NCBI RefSeq assembly: GCF_000003815.2
Contig: NC_049990.1
Coordinates: 21,998,798 to 22,062,797 of the forward strand
Length of the DNA stretch: 64,000 nt
Direction: 5' to 3'
Origin: Branchiostoma floridae
Taxonomy: Eukaryota; Chordata; Leptocardii; Amphioxiformes; Branchiostomatidae
The notes below the pieces were generated by a model. That model was not told the DNA's origin. It saw only the letters and a program-made list of their open reading frames with translations, and did no database searches. The translations under genes were made by a program, and so were the position numbers. How positions within the stretch are numbered: the first letter of the stretch is position 1; each line of letters starts with the position of its first letter. Shown in pieces: positions 20,760-29,076 of the stretch.

Positions 20760-22290
20760 CTGGCCGCGGAACCTAGTTGCCCGTGCTGAACAACGCCAGA
20801 TGGCCCATTGTTCTTGTGTGGGTAGGAAACAATAGACGCCGCGGCTTGGTATGCACACGGCTGGCTTGGACAGACCTAACGGTAACCTTCAAGGAGAGGT
20901 CGTACAGAGAAATACAGTGACCACCCTGCATGTTGTACCAAGGAGCTTTTATCAGTAAGCGCTGGCCGGACACTACGTTATCGGACATACATGGCCAGCC
21001 CTAACTCATTGGAACCGAGGAGGTAAGGAAGAAACGCAAAACCTTTATCAACAAGTTGAACAGGGTTCTTGGCCAAACGTTACGTGGGATAAAGTGGGCC
21101 CGTATTGAAATGCAAATCGGCCTCTGGCCCCTGGTTGACCCCGCTGGCCCCGACCCTTGGTGGTCGCGCTGAAGAACGCCAGATGGTGACATTGTTCTTG
21201 TGCGGGTAGGAAACAATAGACGGATTGGTCACCGCGGCTTGGTATGCACACGGCTTGGGAGAGAGCTAACAATGCACTTGGAGTCAGGCCCGTGCGGAGT
21301 CAGGCCCGTACAGTGAGCGTCACACATTCTGAGCAGCTACAAGACAACAGAGAACGGTGCTGTCTGGACACTGCGTTGTACGTACATACATGGCCAGCCC
21401 TAACTCATTGGAACCGAGGAGGTAAGGAAGAAACGCAAAACCTTTATCAACAAGTTGAACAGGGTTCTTGGCCAAACGTTACGTGGGATAAAGTGGGCCC
21501 GTATTGAAATGCAAATCGGCCTCTGGCCCCTGGTTGACCCCGCTGGCCCCGACCCTTGGTGGTCGCGCTGAAGAACGCCAGATGGTGACATTGTTCTTGT
21601 GCGGGTAGGAAACAATAGACGGATTGGTCACCGCGGCTTGGTATGCACACGGCTTGGGAGAGAGCTAACAATGCACTTGGAGTCAGGCCCGTGTGGAGTC
21701 AGGCCCGTACAGTGAGCGTCACACATTCTGAGCAGCTACAAGACAACAGAGAACGGTGCTGTCTGGACACTGCGTTGTACGTACATACATGGCCAGCCCT
21801 AACTCATTGGAACCGAGGAGGTAAGGAAGAAACGCAAAACCTTTATCAACAAGTTGAACAGGGTTCTTGGCCAAACGTTACGTGGGCTATAAAAGGGGGC
21901 CCGTTTTGAAATGCAAATTGGCCCGTGCTTGGTGTACACACGGCTGGGAACAAAACCAACTCTTCCGCTTGGAGAGGGCCGTGCGGACAAATTACAGTTA
22001 CCACCACCCGCGTACCGAGCAGACAAGACAGCGGTGGCCGGACACTACGTTATCGGACATACATGGTCAGCCCTAACTTCTGGGAATCGAGGAGGCAAGG
22101 AGCAAATGTAAAAGCTTTATCAACAAGTTGAACAGGGTTCTTGGCCAAACGTTACGTGGGCTAAAGGGGGCCCGTTTTCAAATGCAAATTGGCCTCTGGC
22201 CCAAAGTCGACCCTGCTGCTGAAGAACCACAGATGGCCCTTTGTTGTTCCCTGCCAGGAGACAATAGACGGAGTCGTCGCCCAGACAATA
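20760..22290 (+). repeat. Tandem repeat array, two near-identical 399-bp units plus divergent partial units
   Basis: Units starting CATGGCCAGCCCTAACTC at 20991 and 21390 are 399 bp each and almost identical. A third at 21789 is about 272 bp and more diverged. A fourth begins at 22061 with CATGGTCAGCCCTAACTTC, and a partial copy precedes the array from about 20760. Each full unit contains GAGGAGGTAAGGAAGAAACG, a TATA-like segment before GGGCCCG (CTATAAAAGGGGG in the third) and an octamer ATGCAAAT (21110, 21509, 21911, 22182, also 22374). It also holds AACAATAGAC next to CATTGTTCTTGTG, a partial inverted repeat. The array fills the gap between the divergent RRM2 and PolB genes. Short open frames inside it are repeat by-products. 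Confidence 0.85.
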
Positions 22291-22439
22291 GACGGAGTCC
22301 AAGCAAGTTGTCCTGCCTGCCGGCTTCGTTCCGCCTCACCAACTCGCTTTGGGCGGAAGTGGCCCGTTTTGTTATGCAAATGCCCATCTGCTCTTCGTGA
22401 AGGGACATGTCCATATTTGGCCAGCCAAATTTTTTCATC

Positions 22440-22812
22440 AATAAAAAGGCCACAGGCGAGACACCGGGCAGTAGTTACCAGCCTGGGTTCACCCTGAACT
22501 GTGCTCCGATTCTGGCGTGGAACCTACTTGAATGACCGCAGTACCGCTACAGACGGATCGTCTCTTTCTTTCGGTAAGTGGAAAAATTTCTCCGCTACCA
22601 AAACAAGTATTACCCACTGACAACAACGGGTTTTTTTTTCGTTTACAAAAGAGCACAGATACAATAGAAGCCCTTTCTTTGTTTGTCATGGAATACTGAT
22701 GAGTGTGAGGTCGTCGCTCTAGCAAAAGCACTGGTACGAATTCAGCGCTTTAAACAAAACTCTGTATGTTCTTTCAGAACGCAGCAATGATCAAAAGTAC
22801 AGTCAACTAGAC
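22440..22812 (+). promoter_or_regulatory. PolB leader with 5' intron and upstream ORF
   Basis: A TATA-like CAATAAAAAGG near 22440 could place transcription start near 22470. A donor TCG|GTAAGTG at 22574 and an acceptor CTTTCAG ending at 22777 define a plausible 204-bp leader intron. The second leader exon has an upstream ATG at 22787 that opens a seven-codon frame ending in TAG at 22808-22810. That is two bases before the main start GACATGG at 22813. Such an upstream frame would be expected to dampen PolB translation. Exon borders are inferred from consensus only. Confidence 0.45.
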
Positions 22813-25800
22813 ATGGCGTTTACTTGTGATACGTGCGGAAAAACCTTTGCCCAAAAACGTAGTCTCACCCGTCACCAAAAGTCCCACGACCCGAACGCAC
22901 CCACGTACGAGTGCGATTTTTGCGGCAAAAAGTTTCCTAGACGGGACAACCTACTGCAACATCGGCGGCTGCACGATAAACCCAGGCCGGCCCCCACGTT
23001 CTGGTGCCAGCCGTGCAATGTGGCGTTTGACACGGCCCATGCCCTGCAGGCGCACCGAGAAGCCGCACACCCCGTGGCGTCAACCTCCCGTCCACGGAAA
23101 AGGGTTTTCTCCGCAGACGGGGCCGGGCCCAGAGCGAAACGACGACACATCCAACCCGCAGGAGACGACGACGCATTTCCATTTGAGGAAGATCCGGAGG
23201 ACGTGTCTGAAGAGCTGATTCCCCAGCACGAAGACGTGGCTGTTCAGAATCTGTACCGGCAGAAATGGTCCATGATCAGGACGCAGTTCAAGCGGGGCCA
23301 CATCCAGGACACGTACAACTTTAGACTGGAGTCCGAAAATCCTAGCGATCTGGCCGACAACGTATGGGCCATTTTTGGCGACCAGCAAACCGTCTTTAAG
23401 ATCAACCTATCGTTCGGGTTCATCCTCTTGGACGGAGAAACGGGGGCACTGCGATATTTTTACCCTTGTGAAAATAATAGCGGATTTTTACCAGAACCTG
23501 TCCAAGTGGAAAACGAGGATGGTGTCCGACGGTTCCTGGACAAGATAGAGGAGGTCGATCACATGGAGAAGGCGCAGCAGGAGCGCCCCAACAGTAAGTC
23601 CGTCCTGCAGAAGATGGTGAACGTCATGTTTTACGTGCACAAAATCAAGGAACATCCCATCGGTGCCCCGGGGACGCTGACAGACTACATCAGGAACAGC
23701 AGGTCCATCATCGCCCTTTATAGCGGAACGAACGGCCCGTACACGGACAAGCTCTGCTTTTTCCGGTGTCTGGCACTCCATCGGCAATGCGATCGCACCA
23801 GGCTGGAAAGGACGACCAAGAGCCTCTTCAACGAGTACCTGACGTGGGTGGGTAAGACGCCCAGGCAGTTCAAAGGCGTGTCCCTCAAGCACCTGGAGGA
23901 CATAGAGAAATTGTTTGAGGTCGACGTGTACGTCTATGCTCTACAGCCCAATCGCGATGAAGACGCCGAAGATGACGATTTCTTTGCGGAGTTGGTGAGA
24001 CGTCCCCTGTCTACGCACAACAACACGATGTACCTGAATCTCTGCGAGCAACATTACAGTTACATTAAAGATTTTAAGACTTACGCCAAGTCGTACGCGT
24101 GTCCGCAATGCGGAAAGAGGTGGACGCGCCGCGGCAATTGCGAAGCCCACATTCGCACGTGCGACGGTAAGGTGACCAAGGTGTATCCGGGGGGCGCCTA
24201 CCATCTACCGCAGACCATCTTTGAAAAGCTGCAGGACGAAGGAATCGTCGTCCCCGAAGAAGATCGTTACTATCCCTACCGCGCCTGCTTCGATATAGAA
24301 TGTCTTCTAAAACCACTGACTAATCAAAAGACGGACAAGATGACGTGGGAGGCGGCGCATGAACTCTTGAGCGTGAGCGTCTGCTCAAACGTCCCTGATT
24401 ACACCGACCCAGAATGTTTCGTGTCCGAAGGCGACCCGACAAAAGTGGCTGAAGACTTGTTGAATTTCCTACAGCAAATCAGTCGTAAGGCGTACTCCCT
24501 TCTGTCGGAAAAGTTCCTCTCCGTATCGCTCAAGATGGGAGAAATTCGGCAAAGGGATTTGGAAAAAGAGGAAGAAGAAGAAGAGGAAACGGAAGGAGAA
24601 TCCCCGCAAGACAAGGCAAAGCGAAAAGAAAAGCGCATGAAAGAACATTACATGACCAAAATGATGGAGGAACTGAACAAGTACATGAGTCAGCTGGTGG
24701 TCCTTAGTTTCAACGGCGGGAAGTATGACCTGAACGCCATCAAAAAAGTGTTCCTGCCGCTGCTGCTGCGATCGACCAGCAAACTCCGACCCATCAAGAA
24801 GAACAACACGTACATGTCGATTGAAACGGACGACCTGAAATTTCTGGATCTCATCAATTATGTGGCTCCGGGCTTCTCCTACTCTATCCTGCTGAAGGCG
24901 TACGGCTGCCAGGAGACCAAGGGATTCTTCCCGTACGAATGGATGGACAGCTTGGACAAGTTAGATGACACTCAGCTACCACCACGAGCCGCCTTCCATA
25001 GCAACCTGCGACAGTCCGACATCTCGGAGGAGGATTATCTGTACTGTCAGCGCGTGTGGGAAGAGCAGGGCATGACGACCATGAGGGACTTTCTAATATG
25101 GTACAACAACAAGGACGTTAGCCCCATGGTGGAAGCCGTACAGAAGATGACAGAGTTCTACCAGGACAAAGGTATAGACATGTTTAAGGATGGTATTAGC
25201 GTCCCGGGTCTAACACTTAAGTACCTATTCATGAACCTGCCGCACGATACGTACTTTACTCTTCCAGACAATGAGGAGGTGTACAGATTGTATAAAGACA
25301 ACATAGTGGGGGGACCCAGCATCATCTTTCACAGGTACCACGAGAAGGGCAAAACCTACATCAGGGCCGACGAGATGAAATTGTTGGGCAGGGAACCGAA
25401 ACCTTGTCAAAAGGTCATTGGCTACGACGCGAATGCGTTATATCTGTGGGCCCTGATGCAGGACATGCCCTCTGGCCATTACATTCGGCGGCGAGAAGAC
25501 ACGGGGTTTGAAAGAGAATATTCTACACCTCAGTGGGGACGAATGGCCGTCGACTGGTTAGACTGGCTGGCCCAAGAGCGGAACCTCGTCATTCGCCACA
25601 AATTCAATAGCACAGAGAAGCGCATCGGTTCACGTCGAATTCCGGTGGACGGTTTCTGTTCCGACACCGGGGAAATCTTTCAGTTTCACGGTTGCTATTG
25701 GCACGGTCACCGCTGCCCCTTAACTAAAGGCCAATTCTTCAACGATCGTCGCGGCAAGTCTTTCGCGACTTTGCGGGCGGAAACGGCCCAAACGACCGAG

Positions 25801-27120
25801 TACCTGCGAGCGTGTGGGTATACGGTCATCGAGATGTGGGAGTGCCAATGGAAAAACTTGGTAAGAGCCGACGTCCGATTGGCGTCTTTCTTGGAAGGCC
25901 GCAAGACTCCCACCGAACATCTTCCCGACATGACCGGTGAACGCGTCCTCCAGGCTGTTCGCTCGAAGGAGTTGTTTGGAGCAGTGGAATGCGACATCGA
26001 GGTCCCCGCGGATCTCAAGTCGCGCTTCGCCGAAATGCCTCCGATTTTTAAGAACGTCGTGATCTCCATCGACGACATTGGCGAGCACATGAAGGAGTAC
26101 GCCGAGAAGCATCGCATTATGTCCAAACCCAGGCGATCGCTCATCGGTAGTATGTTCGGTCAAAAGATCCTCTTGGCTTCGCCCTTGCTCAACTGGTATC
26201 TCGACCACGGCTTGAAGGTCACTCGCATCTACCAGGTGATGGAGTACAGACCCAAACCCAGTTTTAAAGCTTTCGGAGATGCCGTTAGCGATGCGAGACG
26301 TAAGGGTGACGAGGACAAAACCAAGAAGATCATCGCCGACACCATGAAGCTGATCGGTAATTCGGGCTACGGCAAGACGGTCACCAACAAAGAAAAACAA
26401 ACAGACGTCGAGTATTGCCAAGACGTCGTGACCGCCACTCGAAAGATCAACACTTCGCGGTTTCGGCATCTGATCGTGGTCAACGACAACAATTTCTTTG
26501 AAATTGAGTCGGCAAAGCGCACCATCAAGTTTAACCTTCCCGTGCAAATTGGCTTCTTCGTATATCAATACGCCAAATTACGTATGCTTGCCTTTTACTA
26601 CGACTTCATGTTAAAGTTCGTGGACGTGTCCGATTTCCAGTACTGTGAAATGGACACGGACTCTGCTTACATTGTCATCTCGGCGGAAAAGCTAGAAGAT
26701 GTGATCAAACCGGACATGCGGGAGTCGTACGACCGCGAGAAATCTGACTGGTTTCCCCGAACAGACACCAAACAGAACGCGGCTTACGACAAGCGCACCC
26801 CCGGGCTGTTCAAAGAAGAATGGTCCGGGAGCGGTATTGTCGGTCTGTGCAGTAAAACGTATTACTGTTTCGGCGGAGATGAAGCGAATGACGACAAGTT
26901 CAGTTGCAAAGGGGTGAGCAAACGGTGTAACGTCATCAACCACCTCAAGTACCTGAATGTCTTGCAGACCAAGAAAAGCGGTCAGGGCATCAACAAAGGG
27001 TTTCGCGTGCACAAAAACGAAATACACACGTACACGCAAACTCGAGATGCCTTTTCGTACTTTTATCCCAAACGAAAGGTAAAGAATGACAAGGTCACCA
27101 CTCTCCCTCTAGATATTTAG
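22813..27120 (+). CDS. Protein-primed type B DNA polymerase of an adintovirus/Maverick-like endogenous virus
   Basis: The intact 1,435-codon frame is a family B polymerase of the organellar/viral protein-primed type. Three C2H2 zinc fingers open the protein (Cys5/Cys8/His21/His25; Cys34/Cys37/His50/His54; Cys65/Cys68/His81/His86). About residues 305-420 contain DKLCFFRC (Cys315) and a late His414 in EQHYSY, an arrangement recalling OTU cysteine proteases. A zinc-finger-like CPQCG (430-434) follows. Exonuclease motifs: FDIE (Asp494, Glu496), FNGGKYD (Asn634, Asp639) and YNNKD (Tyr764, Asp768). Polymerase motifs: YDANALY (Asp872), KLIGNSGYG (1179-1187) and DTDS (1281-1284). An insert around FHGCYWHGHRC (958-968) to MWECQW looks like a nuclease-type domain. 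There are no stops or shifts, so the copy is young or maintained. GC content is higher than in flanking DNA. Confidence 0.92.
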   Translation: MAFTCDTCGKTFAQKRSLTRHQKSHDPNAPTYECDFCGKKFPRRDNLLQHRRLHDKPRPAPTFWCQPCNVAFDTAHALQAHREAAHPVASTSRPRKRVFSADGAGPRAKRRHIQPAGDDDAFPFEEDPEDVSEELIPQHEDVAVQNLYRQKWSMIRTQFKRGHIQDTYNFRLESENPSDLADNVWAIFGDQQTVFKINLSFGFILLDGETGALRYFYPCENNSGFLPEPVQVENEDGVRRFLDKIEEVDHMEKAQQERPNSKSVLQKMVNVMFYVHKIKEHPIGAPGTLTDYIRNSRSIIALYSGTNGPYTDKLCFFRCLALHRQCDRTRLERTTKSLFNEYLTWVGKTPRQFKGVSLKHLEDIEKLFEVDVYVYALQPNRDEDAEDDDFFAELVRRPLSTHNNTMYLNLCEQHYSYIKDFKTYAKSYACPQCGKRWTRRGNCEAHIRTCDGKVTKVYPGGAYHLPQTIFEKLQDEGIVVPEEDRYYPYRACFDIECLLKPLTNQKTDKMTWEAAHELLSVSVCSNVPDYTDPECFVSEGDPTKVAEDLLNFLQQISRKAYSLLSEKFLSVSLKMGEIRQRDLEKEEEEEEETEGESPQDKAKRKEKRMKEHYMTKMMEELNKYMSQLVVLSFNGGKYDLNAIKKVFLPLLLRSTSKLRPIKKNNTYMSIETDDLKFLDLINYVAPGFSYSILLKAYGCQETKGFFPYEWMDSLDKLDDTQLPPRAAFHSNLRQSDISEEDYLYCQRVWEEQGMTTMRDFLIWYNNKDVSPMVEAVQKMTEFYQDKGIDMFKDGISVPGLTLKYLFMNLPHDTYFTLPDNEEVYRLYKDNIVGGPSIIFHRYHEKGKTYIRADEMKLLGREPKPCQKVIGYDANALYLWALMQDMPSGHYIRRREDTGFEREYSTPQWGRMAVDWLDWLAQERNLVIRHKFNSTEKRIGSRRIPVDGFCSDTGEIFQFHGCYWHGHRCPLTKGQFFNDRRGKSFATLRAETAQTTEYLRACGYTVIEMWECQWKNLVRADVRLASFLEGRKTPTEHLPDMTGERVLQAVRSKELFGAVECDIEVPADLKSRFAEMPPIFKNVVISIDDIGEHMKEYAEKHRIMSKPRRSLIGSMFGQKILLASPLLNWYLDHGLKVTRIYQVMEYRPKPSFKAFGDAVSDARRKGDEDKTKKIIADTMKLIGNSGYGKTVTNKEKQTDVEYCQDVVTATRKINTSRFRHLIVVNDNNFFEIESAKRTIKFNLPVQIGFFVYQYAKLRMLAFYYDFMLKFVDVSDFQYCEMDTDSAYIVISAEKLEDVIKPDMRESYDREKSDWFPRTDTKQNAAYDKRTPGLFKEEWSGSGIVGLCSKTYYCFGGDEANDDKFSCKGVSKRCNVINHLKYLNVLQTKKSGQGINKGFRVHKNEIHTYTQTRDAFSYFYPKRKVKNDKVTTLPLDI

Positions 27121-27259
27121 AGCGGCTAGTGTGTCATATAATGCGCATAGATGTCTATTGTAAAGCAATCGTGTGATGATGAAATGCTGCTGCCATGACT
27201 CGCCTCTGTAGTAGATAGATAAATAGTACTGCTGGGCAGAGTTGACGTCATTTGCGGGT

Positions 27260-27907
27260 ATGGATGCGAGAATAAAACATCCATGTCGGATGGTTCTAGC
27301 GGGCTGTTCTGGGTCTGGGAAATCTTATTTTGCTCAAAAACTACTGACGACGGGAGCCAGTTGGATTGATCCCGGGCCCTTTCAACACGTGGTGTGGTGT
27401 TATTCGGAGTTTCAGGACAAGCTGCACCGCGAGCTGACTTCGAAACTTGGTTCAAACGTTCAGTTCGTAGAAGGCCTTCCCAACAATTGGAATGACGTCA
27501 TTAAGCCGTCATGCCGAAACGCGCTCGTGATTGATGATCTCATGATTGAGTCGGCCAAGGACACGGATCAAAGAGTTACGAAACTGTTTACCCGAGCCAG
27601 TCGTCATCGGGACCTGTCGGTGATTTTTCTCGTTCAGAACTTGTTCTTCCAAGGCCTGAGAACCATTTCTCTAAACTCCAGTTACATCGTCCTGTTCAAA
27701 TCGCCAAGGGATCAAAGCATGATCACCACGTTAGCTCGGCAAATGTACCCGGGGCACGGCAAATTTCTTCGAGAGTGTTACGAGGACGCCGTCAATAAGA
27801 CGACGTACGGACATCTCTTCCTTGACCTCCATCCCGAAACGCCCCAGGACCTGCGCGTGAGAACCAACATGCTGACGCCACAACCCCAAGTGTACCTGAG
27901 AAAGTGA
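27260..27907 (+). CDS. FtsK/HerA-type genome packaging ATPase of the endogenous virus
   Basis: The frame encodes 215 residues from the ATG at 27260; an open frame without ATG extends a few codons upstream. Walker A is AGCSGSGKS (about residues 14-22) and Walker B is ALVIDD, as in packaging ATPases of adintoviruses, Mavericks and related double-stranded DNA viruses. The family role is DNA translocation into the capsid. The later block with LNSSY, FKSPRD and a C-terminal VYLRK is also typical. The gene starts 139 nt after the PolB stop in the same direction. No frame damage is visible. No capsid, penton, protease or integrase gene is found nearby, so the element is a partial genome. Confidence 0.85.
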   Translation: MDARIKHPCRMVLAGCSGSGKSYFAQKLLTTGASWIDPGPFQHVVWCYSEFQDKLHRELTSKLGSNVQFVEGLPNNWNDVIKPSCRNALVIDDLMIESAKDTDQRVTKLFTRASRHRDLSVIFLVQNLFFQGLRTISLNSSYIVLFKSPRDQSMITTLARQMYPGHGKFLRECYEDAVNKTTYGHLFLDLHPETPQDLRVRTNMLTPQPQVYLRK

Positions 27908-27951
27908 TAAAACGTTCCGTTCGTCTACGCCGTGGTCTCATTTTGCCGAAG

Positions 27952-28042
27952 ATGTCGAAGAGGTTACATCGTCACGCCGATTGTCTTCGGGTGTTGAGCA
28001 AGGCCAACCCGAAATTGCGAAAAGCCATCCTGTCGTCCGCCC
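27952..28042 (+). pseudogene. Truncated third viral gene, small basic protein
   Basis: From the ATG at 27952 about 30 residues are readable, starting MSKRLHRHADCLRVL and rich in Lys and Arg. Small basic virion or core proteins often follow the ATPase in this virus group, so that is the likely identity. Around 28043 the sequence changes without a gap into UGT intron sequence. The remaining open frame to 28167 is therefore not viral. The gene is cut at a recombination or integration breakpoint. Confidence 0.5.
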
Positions 28043-28417
28043 CATACCCACGACCAACGAATGCTAATCTATATATTGATAACAGTCCAAAAGGTTTGTC
28101 TATGATGACACAGCCGCCATGTTGGTCGGTTAAACTTAAACCTATCAATTTGCACCTGTTAACATAGTATCATACATTCAAATGTACCTGCAACTTGAAG
28201 ATGTAACCAATCAGCATGGCGGACTCCGTACGTCAGAGTCACGTGGGTGCCAACAGCCTAAAACCCAGGTTCTTTTAAACGATATCCATCATGGGAGAGT
28301 ATTGGCCACTTTCATTCATTCATTCATTAATCTTTCAGGGTAGTCCCTACAGTTTTGATAAAACTGATTTCCAAGGGAGCCACCTATCGTGCATTGCGCT
28401 AGTTCTGTGTAGTTTAA
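28043..28417 (+). other. Orphan UGT intron relic adjoining the viral fragment
   Basis: The sequence matches the UGT-A intron at 15957-16256 almost base for base (for example GAATGCTAATCTATA, GACACAGCCGCCATGTTGG, CATGGCGGACTCC). It then joins at 28417/28418 directly to UGT promoter sequence homologous to 18397 onward. A 69-bp insertion at 28310-28378, flanked by GCCAC repeats, interrupts it. No UGT exon is present on either side, so it marks a deleted gene copy. Confidence 0.7.
28310..28378. mobile_element. Short retroposon-tail-like insertion
   Basis: This 69-bp segment is absent from the homologous UGT-A intron. It is bordered by the 5-bp direct repeat GCCAC (28305-28309 and 28379-28383). 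On the minus strand it ends with a (GAAT)n simple repeat, as many retroposon 3' ends do. It must have inserted after the intron duplication. Confidence 0.5.
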
Positions 28418-29076
28418 TAAAAGCAAATTTAAGACTACGGGGAGTGAGTTAAAAAATCGTACCCCTTTTCATGTTTTTGTGCTATGTTTATTTTCTATGT
28501 CAGGCACCAAAGCTGGTGTAAAAACGTTCTGTGTGCATGATAAACAAACGATCGACCTTTACACCTTAGGAGATCTGTTCACACGGCCAATTCTCATCAT
28601 AGAAAACAACATGGAGGTGACACAATTCCAACCTTATCTGTATGTTATATAACAACAGGGAACTTTGTACAAACATCAAATGCGGCGCGTTGACAACCCT
28701 GTTCAGATAGGCCGAGAAAAACACACCAGTCAAAAAATGCTTGCAGATTCGATGTAACTGCAAACAACAGCCCCACACTTGTTTATGATCTGCTCGGAGA
28801 CGAAACAATGTGACTGCTGCAGTGGAACACGTGAAATGTTATACCGTGAAGATAACCGTTGTTTACATAACCTACTAACGCTATAGTAATCTATTCTCAT
28901 GATGGCCTCCTTATAAACAACAGGTGCTTTATAAAGTTCCTGTGATTGGTCGAACTGTACGTAATGTACGACGAATTGCCAATCAACAGTCCGCTTATAA
29001 AGATAGTCCACAGGTTTCATCATTCATAGGAGCATTCATAGAAGTCTGGAAAGTACCGAGCTGAGAGGGAGACGAC
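28418..29076 (+). promoter_or_regulatory. UGT-B promoter region
   Basis: This is conserved with the upstream region of UGT-A and with the orphan block 18397-19045. A TATA box TATAA lies at 28996-29000, about 80 bp before the ATG, with GTGATTGG and CCAATCA motifs just upstream. The short leader contains GGAAAGTACCGAGC, which is also present before UGT-A. Confidence 0.6.

Noticed and set aside
21001-21671. Identical pairs of short proteins encoded by the 399-bp repeats
   Set aside because: Their identity follows from the DNA repeat. The frames have no start context, are broken in the other units, and resemble no protein.
25707-26568. Long minus-strand open frame opposite the PolB gene (282 codons)
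   Set aside because: It is the antisense shadow of a GC-rich coding sequence, has no domain or promoter, and the plus frame carries all polymerase motifs.
19496-27907. A single viral operon including RRM2
   Set aside because: RRM2 is on the opposite strand and the sequence resembles cellular RRM2. Shared origin remains a hypothesis and is reported as a finding, not as a fact.
27904-28167. An 87-codon frame read as one gene after the ATPase
   Set aside because: Only the first part (to about 28042) is viral. The rest is read through UGT intron sequence, as the near-identical copy at 15957 shows.
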